Shown piece after piece: positions 24,677 to 33,577 of a DNA stretch of 43,305 nt; the stretch's first letter is position 1; every line of letters begins with the position of its first letter. The translations under genes were made by a program, and so were the position numbers. The notes below the pieces were generated by a model, which saw nothing but the letters and a program-made list of their open reading frames with translations, ran no database searches and was not told the DNA's origin. Where the stretch lies: NCBI GenBank assembly GCA_002478145.1, contig DLMI01000019.1, forward strand, positions 1 to 43,305, given 5' to 3'. This DNA is from Acidobacteria bacterium UBA7540. GTDB lineage: Bacteria > Acidobacteriota > Terriglobia > UBA7540.

Positions 24677-26065
24677 ATGGCAACTCTAACCTTTCTCGGT
24701 GCTACCGGCACGGTAACTGGCTCCAAGTATTTGCTCGAAGCCGGCGGCGAGCGCCTGATGATCGATTGCGGGCTCTTTCAGGGTGAAAAAGAGCTTCGCC
24801 TGCGCAACTGGAACCCACTGCCCATTCCATCCTCGAGCATCCAGTGGCTGGCGTTGACGCATGCGCATCTTGACCACACGGGCTACGTTCCGCGTCTGGT
24901 GAAAGACGGATTCAAAGGGCAGATTTATGCTTCGCCCGCCACCGTGGATTTGTCGAAGCTCGTCCTGCCGGACTCGGGCCACCTCCAGGAAGAAGACGCG
25001 GCGTACGCCAACAAGAAGGGATTCAGCAAACACGATCCCGCGCTGCCTCTCTACACCCACGATGAGGCCGTAAAATCGCTGGAGTCGTTCCGCGCCATCG
25101 ACGAATCGAAGCCGCTCGAGCTTTCCTCGCACTTTACGCTGCGTTGCTTCTCCGCCGGGCACATCCTGGGAGCGCGGATGATCGAGGTCACCGTGCGTGA
25201 GAACGGGAGCGTGAAGAGAATCCTCTTTTCGGGCGACCTCGGCCGGTTCCCGCAGCTCATTCTACGGGAACCCGTCGTGCCGGAGGATGGGTTCGATTAC
25301 ATGCTGCTCGAGTCCACTTACGGCGACCGCCTGCACCCGCGGGATGATGTCGGTGCGCGCCTTGCATCCATAGTGGAAGGGACGGCTCAGCGTGGCGGCA
25401 CCGTGGTGATTCCTTCTTTTGCGGTGGGGCGGACGCAGGAACTGCTTTACCTTTTTCGCGAGCTCATCGAGCTGGGGAGGATGCATTCTCTTCCCATTCA
25501 CGTGGACAGCCCCATGGCCATCGATGTGACCGACCTTTACCGCCGTCACGAGGAAGACCATGACCTCCAGACCGAAGCGCTGGAAGCGCAGGGCATCAAA
25601 CCTTTCTCTCCGCCCGACGTGCACTTTGACAGGAGCGTGGAAGACTCCAAAGCTCTGAATGATGCGCGTTATCCGATGGTCATTATCTCGGCGAGTGGCA
25701 TGGCTACCGGCGGGCGCGTCGTTCATCACCTGGAGCGCTGTCTCCCGGACCATCGCAACACCATCCTCTTTGTGGGTTTTCAGGCGGCGGGTACGCGCGG
25801 CAGACTCATCCAGGCAGGTCAACCTGTCAAGATGCACGGCCAGTACGTGCACATTCGGGCGCGCATCGAATCTCTCGAGCACCTGAGCGGCCATGCGGAT
25901 TACGGGGAGATTCTGGGCTGGCTGCACAAATTCCAGAAACCTCCCGGAAAGACGTTTCTGGTCCATGGAGAACCCAAGGCTGCTGAATCGCTCCGGCAGA
26001 AGGTCGCCCAAGAACTGCAATGGGATGTTTCAGTCGGCTCATACCTTCAAAAGGTCCAACTCTAA
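24677..26065 (+). CDS. Metallo-beta-lactamase / beta-CASP RNA-processing nuclease
   Basis: A 462-residue MBL-beta-CASP-RMMBL protein of the CPSF73/TTHA0252 type, a zinc-dependent ribonuclease. The metal motif THAHLDH gives H62, H64, D66 and H67. Further metal and beta-CASP signatures are CFSAGHILGARM, FSGDLG, ESTYGDR, VIPSFAVGRTQELLYLF, HVDSPMAIDVT, IISASGMATGGR and, in RMMBL, LSGHADYGEI and FLVHGEP. The length is normal and no signal peptide is present, so it acts in the cytoplasm. The start ATG has CAGGAG 11 bases upstream. It converges with the HD hydrolase. Confidence 0.93.
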   Translation: MATLTFLGATGTVTGSKYLLEAGGERLMIDCGLFQGEKELRLRNWNPLPIPSSSIQWLALTHAHLDHTGYVPRLVKDGFKGQIYASPATVDLSKLVLPDSGHLQEEDAAYANKKGFSKHDPALPLYTHDEAVKSLESFRAIDESKPLELSSHFTLRCFSAGHILGARMIEVTVRENGSVKRILFSGDLGRFPQLILREPVVPEDGFDYMLLESTYGDRLHPRDDVGARLASIVEGTAQRGGTVVIPSFAVGRTQELLYLFRELIELGRMHSLPIHVDSPMAIDVTDLYRRHEEDHDLQTEALEAQGIKPFSPPDVHFDRSVEDSKALNDARYPMVIISASGMATGGRVVHHLERCLPDHRNTILFVGFQAAGTRGRLIQAGQPVKMHGQYVHIRARIESLEHLSGHADYGEILGWLHKFQKPPGKTFLVHGEPKAAESLRQKVAQELQWDVSVGSYLQKVQL

Positions 26066-26217
26066 TTGCTAGGCATCTCGACGTAGCACCGGCGTTCCGC
26101 CCGTGCATGGGCGGAGCCTCGGCACAGGGCTCTCGCTAACGGGTGCGCAACCCTAGGCAGCGTTACGTGGTGGTTGTAGCCCTGAGGGTACGACCCGCGC
26201 GCTGTGCTCAACGAAGC

Positions 26218-26826
26218 TCAACGGTGGGATGATGAGGCGGACGCGCTCGGATTGATTGAAGTCCCCGCCGCGCTGGGGGCGAGGCTGAGTTGGTCCGCGA
26301 TGCCGCGCATAGCTGCGACGCAGAAGCTGATGTGCTCATCCAGGGGGACGCCCAGTTCCTCAGCGCTTTTGATGATATCCTCACGGCTTACGGAGCGGGC
26401 GAAGGCTTTGTCTTTCATCCTCTTGCGAACGGATTTTGCCTCGAGGGTGGCGATCCTGTCAGGCCGCACCAGCGCGCAGGCCGTGATGAATCCCGCAAGC
26501 TCGTCACACGCGAAAAGGACCTTGGCGAGCAGCGTATCGCGCGGTACACCGGTGTAGTCGGCGTGGCCGAGAATGGCGCGGCGGATTTCCTCTGAAACGC
26601 CCTTCTCTTTCAGGATTTCGCTTCCTTTCAGCGGGTGGTCGGGCGCGTTCGGATACACCTCGTAATCGAAGTCGTGGATCAGGCCCACTACGCTCCACTT
26701 CTCCTCGTCCTCCCCAAATCTTCGCGCATAGGCGCGAACACACGCCTCCACGGCCAGCGCATGCTTGCGCAAGTTCTCATTCTTGGCGTACTCACAGAGA
26801 AGATTCCAGGCCTCTGAACGATCCAT
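26218..26826 (-). CDS. HD-domain hydrolase
   Basis: A 202-residue HD phosphohydrolase. Metal ligands are visible as H22 (LRKHALAVE), the HD pair H51-D52 (GLIHDFDYE), H64 (DHPLKGSEIL), H88 (LGHADYTG) and a later acidic position (FACDELAGF). The HDIG/HDc fold acts on phosphate esters, often nucleotides; no specific substrate is evident. A GGGAGTGA sits six bases before the ATG. The last 20 residues are a Ser/Ala-rich tail (APSAAGTSINPSASASSSHR) not needed for the fold. It is separated from the receptor gene on its upstream side by a palindromic element. Confidence 0.88.
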   Translation of the reverse strand: MDRSEAWNLLCEYAKNENLRKHALAVEACVRAYARRFGEDEEKWSVVGLIHDFDYEVYPNAPDHPLKGSEILKEKGVSEEIRRAILGHADYTGVPRDTLLAKVLFACDELAGFITACALVRPDRIATLEAKSVRKRMKDKAFARSVSREDIIKSAEELGVPLDEHISFCVAAMRGIADQLSLAPSAAGTSINPSASASSSHR

Positions 26827-26853
26827 CGAGTATCACTCCCATGGCAGCCGCGT

Positions 26854-26946
26854 GTCATTCCGATCCCGCAGTCGCGGGAGAGGAATCTCGCCCTGCTCTC
26901 TGGACAAACGACTCAGAGCGCGATTCCTCGCTACGCTCGGAATGAC
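26854..26946. repeat. Palindromic element, sister copy of the feoB insert
   Basis: The right arm (26922-26946) is identical over 25 bases to the right arm of the element inside feoB; the left arm begins GTCATTCCGA and ends GAGGAATCTCG but carries a different internal stem (ATCCCGCAGTCGCGGGAG). It lies in a normal intergenic location between the HD gene and the first receptor. Confidence 0.85.
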
Positions 26947-26994
26947 ACTGGTAAGAGGGCGCATACATGAAAAGTCCGCCGCGGCGGATATGCG

Positions 26995-27037
26995 CCACCC
27001 GTGAACTGTCAACTGTAGACTCTCGACTGTCAACTTC
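26995..27037. repeat. Short array of AACTGTC/GACTCTC words
   Basis: GAACTGTCAACTGTAGACTC followed by TCGACTGTCAACTT: 7-9 base degenerate units just after the receptor stop, in the style of the other arrays. Confidence 0.5.
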
Positions 27038-30000
27038 TTAAAAGATGTACTTCAGGCCCAACTGAATCTGCCGGGGTGGCTTACTGCCGTATTTACTTGC
27101 CGACTGCACCACTCCAAACCCAGACCCTGAGAAAGCTCCCCCGGGAATATCGAAATGCGGAATATTGAATAGGTTAAAGAACTCAAACCGAAGCTGAAGC
27201 CGGCGGCCTTCGTGGCGGAACGGAACATCTTTGAGCAGTGAAAAGTCGAGGTTGTTCAGTCCCGGCCCAATCACGTTGTTCCGGCCGGCAGTTCCCAAAA
27301 GGGGATTTTCGGGAGTAGCAAAGGCGCAAGTATTGAACCAGCTATTCGGCGTGTGAATTTGAGTTGGGGCCGAGCACCCCGGGTTTGCTGCTACGGGTCC
27401 AGCCTTGTTTGGATCGCCCACCTGGTCCGGTCGGTACGGGACTCCAAAAGCTGTGATAGACGTTCCACTCTCTGAGGCCGGCATGCTGATCGTAAAGGGA
27501 CTACCGGTCTGCATGGTCGCAATTCCAGCCGTTTGCCAGGAGCCAAATATGTGGTTGATTATGCCGGGATTATTGAGCCACTTCCGGCCAGCCCCTAGTG
27601 GCAGGTCATATAGATAGCTGAAGACTAGGCGCTGCTCGACCTGGAAGTCGGAAAGGCCCCGGTCAGCGCGAAAATCATAGGAATTCTGCGGCACGCCCGA
27701 ACTGACGCTGCCGCTGAAGACTGCTGAATCGTCGTCGATCGATCTCGACCAAGTGTAAGCAGCCAGGAAAGCCAAGCCCTGGCTTACGCGCTTCTCGGAA
27801 CGAAACTGCAAGGCGTTGTAGATGCTATTGGCACGCGGCTCCACCTCCAGAATCGAGTTGAACTGCGAGTAGGGAGTAGCCTGGGTGGAAGGATTCACTT
27901 CGTTTATGTCGCGGGTGGCGGGAAGGTGAGTGCCCTTGGTACCCACGTAAGCCAAGTCAATCATCCAGTTAGGTTGCACCTCGTACTGGAGGTCAACGTT
28001 CCAATCCTGCATGTAGGCGTCGCGGAAGTTTGGGGAAACAAAATTGGCCTGGGGCTCCGGCAATCCCGGCTGGCTCAAGATGTCCTGAATGACACTGGTT
28101 CCGGTGTAGTTGACTGCCGCGGAAATGTCGACAAAAGGTGGGTTGAAACGCGGCAGAATGTTGAGGTTAAGAATGTTCTCATCATAAAAGATACCGTAGG
28201 CCGACCGGACCACAAAGCGCTCAGTCTTCAAGGGCCGCCACGCGAGCCCGATGCGTGGAGCGAAATCGTGAACATTCTTGCTGTAGGTGGCCCGCGGAAT
28301 CCCAGCAGTGCCCGCCTGAATGAACTGGCAGTCGGGTTGAGGTGAACAGGTGGCAGAATTGGCGCTCAGGTCAGGAACGCTGAAACGGTTGTGGATTTCG
28401 ATGGGTGGGCTATTGAACTCCCATCTCAGGCCGACATTCAAGGTGAATCGCGGCAGAACGCGAATATCGTCTTGCACATAGGCTCCCAGGCCGGTGGTGC
28501 GCAGCCCGTTGTTGGTATTGCCCGTTTCCGTCACCACATAGTCCGGAACGCCGGCCATGAGGAGAGCCACGGCCGCGACTTGGCAGGAGAGACCAGGGGT
28601 GCCGAGGCAGACACCATTCTGCTGAAGGCCATCGAAAAACCAGTCGCCGCGCGAAATGAAGTCGAGGTAGTCATTCAACTGAAAACGGCGGATGTCCGTT
28701 CCGAACTTGAATTGATGGCGTCCCCAATTCCAAGCCAGGTTATCCGCAAATTCATAGGTGTTGTCGTGGCGGTCTTGAGGGTAGTTCACGGGCTCGCCGA
28801 TGCCGTCGAAACCATAGAGGTTCACGTTGGGGTATCCCCAGTCCACAGGATTAGTGGACACGGTCGGGAATCCCAGTTGCTGCGTGACGTTGTTACCAGA
28901 GTCCTGTTGAAAATCGGCGGCACGCAGGCGGTTAAAGCCCAAGCGTGCTTCGTTGACCCAATGGGAGCTGAAGACATGCGTCCAGGTGAAGCCGGCGTTC
29001 TGCCCTCGGTTGATGGTGGAACTGCCGTAGCCAGGCAGGCTTGTGAAAGCATTGACGGGATCGAAAGGATTAAAGCGGTTCTCATTGAACAGCGAGTAGT
29101 GAGCTGAAAAGGTGTTGTTGGAGCCGGTCTGGCGGTCCAGCTTGATGGTCAGCAAGTCGTTAGTGTCCTGAATCACCGGGGAGGAGACGTAGGTAGTAGA
29201 ATCGGGCAAGTCCGGCATGGCGACGTTGGCCGCCGGAATGAGGTTGAGCGCGGCCACGCCCGCAGGATTCTGAGGGAAACCGAGACCCTGCAACAAGCCG
29301 TTCGCCTCCTCGAGTTCCACTTGGGAAGGTACGTTGGCTTCCCGCGTCGTTGCCTGGCGCAGGCGCAGCCCTTCATAAGAGGCAAAGAAGAAGGTCTTAT
29401 CCTTCTGGATGGGCCCACCCAACGTCCCACCGAACTGGTTCCGGTCGAGGCGCGGGATGGGCGCACAGGTTCCCTGAATGGAATCGGGCGTGCAATCGGG
29501 CTCATCGAAGAAATTCTTGGCGTCCAGGTTGCGGTTACGCACGAACTCAAACCCGCTTCCGTGGAACAGGTTAGTGCCGCTCTTTAGCACCACATTGACT
29601 TGGGCGCCGCCGCCGCGGCCGAATTCAGCCGAGTAATCGCCGGATTGCACCTTGAATTCCTGAATGGCGTCGACCGATGGAAGCACGCTGTATTGATTGA
29701 TGTACAGGTCGTTGTTGTCCACGCCGTCGAGCAGAAAATCGTTGGATTGCTCGCGCGCTCCGTTGACGCTGATGGCTCCGCCCTGGGTGGAGTTCTGCGA
29801 GCCTGCCACAGGCAACTGCCCACCTGGGACGAGAAGCGCAAAAGTCAAGAAATTACGCTCGTTCAAAGGTAACTCGCTTACTTGCTTGCGCTCGATGACT
29901 TGGCCGAGAGTTGAGGTGTCGGTCTGCACGATAGGGACAGACTCGGTGACGACCACCTGTTCACTCAGCCGGCCGACTTGCAGCACAAAATCAACGCGCA

Positions 30001-30304
30001 CGGTCTGGTCAACGTGTAGATTGACGCCGCTATAGACACTGCGCCGGAAACCGGCTTTTTCAGCCGAGACCTCGTACACTCCCGGAGGCAGCAGGGGGAC
30101 GCTGAAATCTCCGTCACCGTCGGTCTGCACTTCGCGGGTAGCGTTCGTCTCCTGGTTGCGAACCGTGATTTGGGCTTTCGGAATAACCGCCTCGCTGGGG
30201 TCAGCGACAGTCCCAACTATTGTCCCCGTAGGCCCAACGGCGATCGCCGGCCATGCTACCACGCAGGCTAGGGCAAGGGCGAGCACCAGACGTCTAAATA
30301 GCAT
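27038..30304 (-). CDS. TonB-dependent receptor with carboxypeptidase-regulatory-like N-domain
   Basis: A 1088-residue outer membrane receptor of the large acidobacterial Oar/SusC-like kind. The start is ATG 30304 (MLFRRLVLALALACVVAWPA), with GAGGAG about eight bases upstream; it gives a signal peptide cleaved near residue 22. A CarboxypepD-regulatory-like domain follows (GTIVGTVADPSEAVIPKAQI ... GVYEVSAEKAGF, about 24-105). The plug spans about 115-250 (RNFLTFALLVPGG, DGVDNNDLYINQY, SGDYSAEFGRGGGAQVNVVL). The rest is a beta-barrel ending in KYIF with the outer-membrane C-terminal Phe. The ligand is unknown; such proteins import large carbohydrates or siderophores. It is divergent from the second receptor across a 318-base promoter region that has a TTAACA palindrome. 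Confidence 0.93.
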   Translation of the reverse strand: MLFRRLVLALALACVVAWPAIAVGPTGTIVGTVADPSEAVIPKAQITVRNQETNATREVQTDGDGDFSVPLLPPGVYEVSAEKAGFRRSVYSGVNLHVDQTVRVDFVLQVGRLSEQVVVTESVPIVQTDTSTLGQVIERKQVSELPLNERNFLTFALLVPGGQLPVAGSQNSTQGGAISVNGAREQSNDFLLDGVDNNDLYINQYSVLPSVDAIQEFKVQSGDYSAEFGRGGGAQVNVVLKSGTNLFHGSGFEFVRNRNLDAKNFFDEPDCTPDSIQGTCAPIPRLDRNQFGGTLGGPIQKDKTFFFASYEGLRLRQATTREANVPSQVELEEANGLLQGLGFPQNPAGVAALNLIPAANVAMPDLPDSTTYVSSPVIQDTNDLLTIKLDRQTGSNNTFSAHYSLFNENRFNPFDPVNAFTSLPGYGSSTINRGQNAGFTWTHVFSSHWVNEARLGFNRLRAADFQQDSGNNVTQQLGFPTVSTNPVDWGYPNVNLYGFDGIGEPVNYPQDRHDNTYEFADNLAWNWGRHQFKFGTDIRRFQLNDYLDFISRGDWFFDGLQQNGVCLGTPGLSCQVAAVALLMAGVPDYVVTETGNTNNGLRTTGLGAYVQDDIRVLPRFTLNVGLRWEFNSPPIEIHNRFSVPDLSANSATCSPQPDCQFIQAGTAGIPRATYSKNVHDFAPRIGLAWRPLKTERFVVRSAYGIFYDENILNLNILPRFNPPFVDISAAVNYTGTSVIQDILSQPGLPEPQANFVSPNFRDAYMQDWNVDLQYEVQPNWMIDLAYVGTKGTHLPATRDINEVNPSTQATPYSQFNSILEVEPRANSIYNALQFRSEKRVSQGLAFLAAYTWSRSIDDDSAVFSGSVSSGVPQNSYDFRADRGLSDFQVEQRLVFSYLYDLPLGAGRKWLNNPGIINHIFGSWQTAGIATMQTGSPFTISMPASESGTSITAFGVPYRPDQVGDPNKAGPVAANPGCSAPTQIHTPNSWFNTCAFATPENPLLGTAGRNNVIGPGLNNLDFSLLKDVPFRHEGRRLQLRFEFFNLFNIPHFDIPGGAFSGSGFGVVQSASKYGSKPPRQIQLGLKYIF

Positions 30305-30622
30305 AATTCCGCTCCTCAATGATTTTTTGGGCAAACAACACCTTAGCTGCACCGTTGTTGGATGCCCCGGGCGCGCACGCCCGTAATAATAAATTAACAC
30401 GATTGTTAAGTTTTGTAATCCCAAATAATGCTCGGACCCCCTGGGCGAAGAGCCGGCCTGCTGCCAGAACGGGCACCTCTCCGGCTCTGGTTCGAGCTTA
30501 CACCCGCCAAAGACTGAAAAGACCCCGGCTGGAAGTTGTTCTGACCCATAGAGCTTGCGCGAAGATTCGAAAAAAGATGACGTGAGCGCAAGGCTGGCGT
30601 AAACTTAATCATCTTGGAATAG
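30305..30622. promoter_or_regulatory. Divergent receptor promoter region
   Basis: This gap separates two receptors read in opposite directions. Its left third is AT-rich (30380-30425), which stands out in this GC-rich window and probably holds the promoter of the leftward receptor. It contains the inverted repeat at 30394-30409. Closer to the rightward gene I see no clear promoter. Confidence 0.5.
30394..30409. promoter_or_regulatory. Candidate operator TTAACA-CGAT-TGTTAA
   Basis: A perfect 6+4+6 inverted repeat about 90 bases before the leftward receptor start. It overlaps a possible reverse-strand promoter (TTAACA as -35, TATTAT as -10, spacer about 15). It has the form of a dimeric repressor site. 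Confidence 0.45.
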
Positions 30623-33151
30623 ATGGTACGAGTTGCCAGGAAATCGCGCATAACGTTTGCTTTGTTCTTTTGGGGCCCCTTCGCCGTGTCTGCTCTTGCG
30701 GGCACTCCGCAGACTCAGGAACTGAAAGGCGAAGTGTTGAACGAAGCGGGTAAACCTCTTGTGGGGGCCGTCTGCACACTCACCGGGGGCCCTCTGCCCG
30801 ACACTGGCCTCTCCGTCGCCACGGGAGAAAAAGGCGAGTTTAACTTTACAGGCTTGTTGCCTTCCACTTATCGGTTGACCTGCGCCGCGGCGGATTACGA
30901 ACCTGTTATGAAGCAGGACCTGCAGATTGGTGAGACCCCACCGCCGTTCGTGCAGATGGTTCTTCCCCCCGAAATTGTAGTCAGGCAAAAGGTGGAGGTC
31001 CGAGAGAAGGCCCCCGTCATATCTCCTGAGAACGTCTCTGCCCCGGCAAAAATCACTTCGACCCAGTTAATGACGCTACCCTTGACCGAACAGCGATTCA
31101 AAGCGGCTTTGCCGCTCGTCCCGGGCGTGGTGCGAACTCCCGATGGAAAAATAAACATTAAAGGTGCGGCCGAAAGCCAGGGGATGATGCTGGTTGACGG
31201 TGCGGAGACTGTCGACCCGGTGACCGGAGCGTTTGCGATCGAGGTGCCCATCGATGCAGTAGGCTCAGTTGACGTTTTCAAAACGGCTTACCAGGCTGAG
31301 TACGGCCGCTTTGCCGGGGGACTGGCCAGCGTGCAAACCAAGGCGCCGTCAGACAAATTCCATTTTGAATTGAACGATTTAACCCCCAATATGCGCGGTA
31401 AGAGCGGCCACCTTGTGGGCATTTCGGAGGAGTCGCCGCGCATTGACGTCACCGGCCCCCTTTTGCCCGGCAAGCTTGACTTCTTTGAGGCCTTCAACTA
31501 CGACCTTCACAAACAGCCGGTCCGCGGGCTTGCTTGGCCGAAGAACGAAATCAAGAAGGAGGGCATCGACTCCTTCACTTCTCTCCAGTACATCATTTCC
31601 ACGCAGCACCTGCTGACGGGAAATCTCAAGGTCTTCCCTGAGCGGCTTGAGTTTGCTGACATCAACTCGTTAGTTCCGCAATCGGCATCGTCCAACTATG
31701 AACAACGCGGCTTCTCCGCCGGGGTTAAGGACCGCTACCTGTTCCCCGCCGGCGGAATTCTGACCTCCTTTCTCCAGTTCACCAATTTCTCCAGCTACGC
31801 GCACGGCCAGGGGCCTTTGGATATGCTTGTGACTCCCAACGGCTGGGGGGGAAATTTCTTCAATACATGGGCCCGCGATGGCTCCCAGCAGGAGGCTTCC
31901 CAGACCTATCAGTCTCCTCGAAAGGAATGGCGAGGCCGGCACGAGTTCACGGTGGGCGGGGACCTTGTCCACCGCAGCTTTTCCGGAACCAGCGTTTCGC
32001 GCCCCGTGCAAGTCCTGCGACAGGACGGAACGCTTGCCGAGCAGATCGACTTCCAGGGAAAAGGTCTGCTTTCAGCAAAGGATACTGAGGTGGCAGCGTT
32101 CGTCCAGGACCACTGGGCCATCCAAGAGCGGCTGGGACTCGATCTTGGTCTGCGCTACTCCGGCCAAACCACGGGAGACCCCACCGCTTTTGCACCGCGG
32201 ATTGGCGCAGTCTATTCGCCCGGCAGGGGCGGCAAAACTATCCTGCGCGGTGGTATAGGAGTTTTCTACGATCGCCTGCCGCTGCTGGCGAGCGACTTCA
32301 CGGACAATCCTACACGGATCGTGACCCAATATGATACGCAGGGGAACCCACTGGGGCCGCCCTTGGTTTTCCAGAACGTTTACGCGAGGACCGAACGAAG
32401 GATAACTCAATTCGTCCCGCCGGGGCATGATCTGGATAGTACGCCTTATAACGTGACCTGGAATGTTGAAGCTGACCGGGAGATTCTCCCCCACTTCACT
32501 CTTCGTCTGAGCTATCTTTCCAGCGGGACCCACAAGATGTTTATCACCAATCCCTTGATTGACCAGTATGGCGTCCCCCTGCTCGAACTCTCCAACACGG
32601 GATCCGGCCGCTATCATGAGTTCGAATCCACATTACGCATTCGCGCTCGTTCGAACACGGACATCAACATCACCTATGTGCACAGCGTGTCACACGGCGA
32701 CCTGAATAGTCTCGGGGACGTTTACGTGCCATTTGAGGAACCTGTCATCCGCCCAAATTTCTTCGCCAGTCTGCCTTCCAACATTCCCGACAGGTTCGTG
32801 ACCTGGGGACGGTTTAACATCCCCTGGAAGATCGTTGCCAGCCCGGTGCTGGATATCCACAGCGGCTTTCCCTATTCGGACCTTGACGAGCGGCAGCGCT
32901 ATGTTGGCTTCCCGGACACCTTGCGTTTCCCCACCTTCGTTTCCCTCGACCTCGAGATGTACAAGGAATTCCGTATCCGCTTCATTCCCTGGGTGCGGGA
33001 CCATCCGCTTCGCGGCATCTTGCGGGTCTACAACGTCACGAACTACCCCAACCCCCGCGACGTTTATAACAACGTCACCTCGCCCTATTTTGGCCATTTT
33101 GCTGGGTTTCAACACCGCTTCCCCGATCCGGCGCTCAGCTTCCTGTATTGA
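30623..33151 (+). CDS. TonB-dependent receptor-like outer membrane protein
   Basis: An 842-residue protein with a short signal sequence (RITFALFFWGPFAVSALAG). A carboxypeptidase-regulatory-like domain follows (LKGEVLNEAGKPLVGAVCTL ... LLPSTYRLTCAAADYEP, about 33-105). The plug is about 130-260 (LPLTEQRFKAALPLVPGVVR, INIKGAAESQGMMLVDGAET, EYGRFAGGLASVQTK). A barrel then fills the remainder. It is shorter than its divergent neighbour and ends in FLY instead of Phe. Some strand-rich segments (FAPRIGAVYSPGRGGKTILR, GGIGVFYDRLP) match the late barrel of acidobacterial receptors. The ligand is unknown. The ATG at 30623 has only a weak ribosome site (TTGGAA). Confidence 0.88.
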   Translation: MVRVARKSRITFALFFWGPFAVSALAGTPQTQELKGEVLNEAGKPLVGAVCTLTGGPLPDTGLSVATGEKGEFNFTGLLPSTYRLTCAAADYEPVMKQDLQIGETPPPFVQMVLPPEIVVRQKVEVREKAPVISPENVSAPAKITSTQLMTLPLTEQRFKAALPLVPGVVRTPDGKINIKGAAESQGMMLVDGAETVDPVTGAFAIEVPIDAVGSVDVFKTAYQAEYGRFAGGLASVQTKAPSDKFHFELNDLTPNMRGKSGHLVGISEESPRIDVTGPLLPGKLDFFEAFNYDLHKQPVRGLAWPKNEIKKEGIDSFTSLQYIISTQHLLTGNLKVFPERLEFADINSLVPQSASSNYEQRGFSAGVKDRYLFPAGGILTSFLQFTNFSSYAHGQGPLDMLVTPNGWGGNFFNTWARDGSQQEASQTYQSPRKEWRGRHEFTVGGDLVHRSFSGTSVSRPVQVLRQDGTLAEQIDFQGKGLLSAKDTEVAAFVQDHWAIQERLGLDLGLRYSGQTTGDPTAFAPRIGAVYSPGRGGKTILRGGIGVFYDRLPLLASDFTDNPTRIVTQYDTQGNPLGPPLVFQNVYARTERRITQFVPPGHDLDSTPYNVTWNVEADREILPHFTLRLSYLSSGTHKMFITNPLIDQYGVPLLELSNTGSGRYHEFESTLRIRARSNTDINITYVHSVSHGDLNSLGDVYVPFEEPVIRPNFFASLPSNIPDRFVTWGRFNIPWKIVASPVLDIHSGFPYSDLDERQRYVGFPDTLRFPTFVSLDLEMYKEFRIRFIPWVRDHPLRGILRVYNVTNYPNPRDVYNNVTSPYFGHFAGFQHRFPDPALSFLY

Positions 33152-33196
33152 AATGATACCGTCAAGCTTGGCGCTAAAGGCTTTTGGTTGAGTGGG

Positions 33197-33472
33197 TCAG
33201 TTGTAGCGAATCTGGACCTTGGCGCGTAGGGGAATCAACGTGTAATCAAATTCCGTCAGGGCTTCATCCTTCTCGGTAATCACCAGAAGGTATTTTCCAA
33301 TTTTGGCAATGAGGCCGGTGGAAGTAATCTTCGAACCAATGTACTGACCGCCTTGACGCATGGCAGCGAAGTCAGGCAGCTTATCGCGACTGGCGCCGTG
33401 CGCGTCTTCCCAATCGACCTCTCCATACCTGAATCGAACACCATTGATTACGATGCCCTTTGGCTTCCGCAT
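33197..33472 (-). CDS. Hypothetical protein, 91 residues
   Basis: A 91-residue small beta-rich protein starting at ATG 33472 (MRKPKGIVINGVRFRYGEVD), with TTAGGGAG six bases upstream; a longer frame from 33532 is less likely. A Gly-rich turn (GGQYIGSKITSTGLIAKIGK) is followed by YLLVITEKDEALTEFDYTLI. I do not recognise the family. It lies 105 bases after the Ppx/GppA start-to-stop unit on the same strand and may be co-transcribed with it. Confidence 0.65.
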   Translation of the reverse strand: MRKPKGIVINGVRFRYGEVDWEDAHGASRDKLPDFAAMRQGGQYIGSKITSTGLIAKIGKYLLVITEKDEALTEFDYTLIPLRAKVQIRYN

Positions 33473-33577
33473 ATTCGGCTCCCTAAGTCGCTGCCGCGAG
33501 GCGGCAGGGCTCTTTATAGGTTCATGATGCAAGGCTACCGGGCATTGGCCGCGCTTTCAAGCCCTTTGTTCTCAGCC

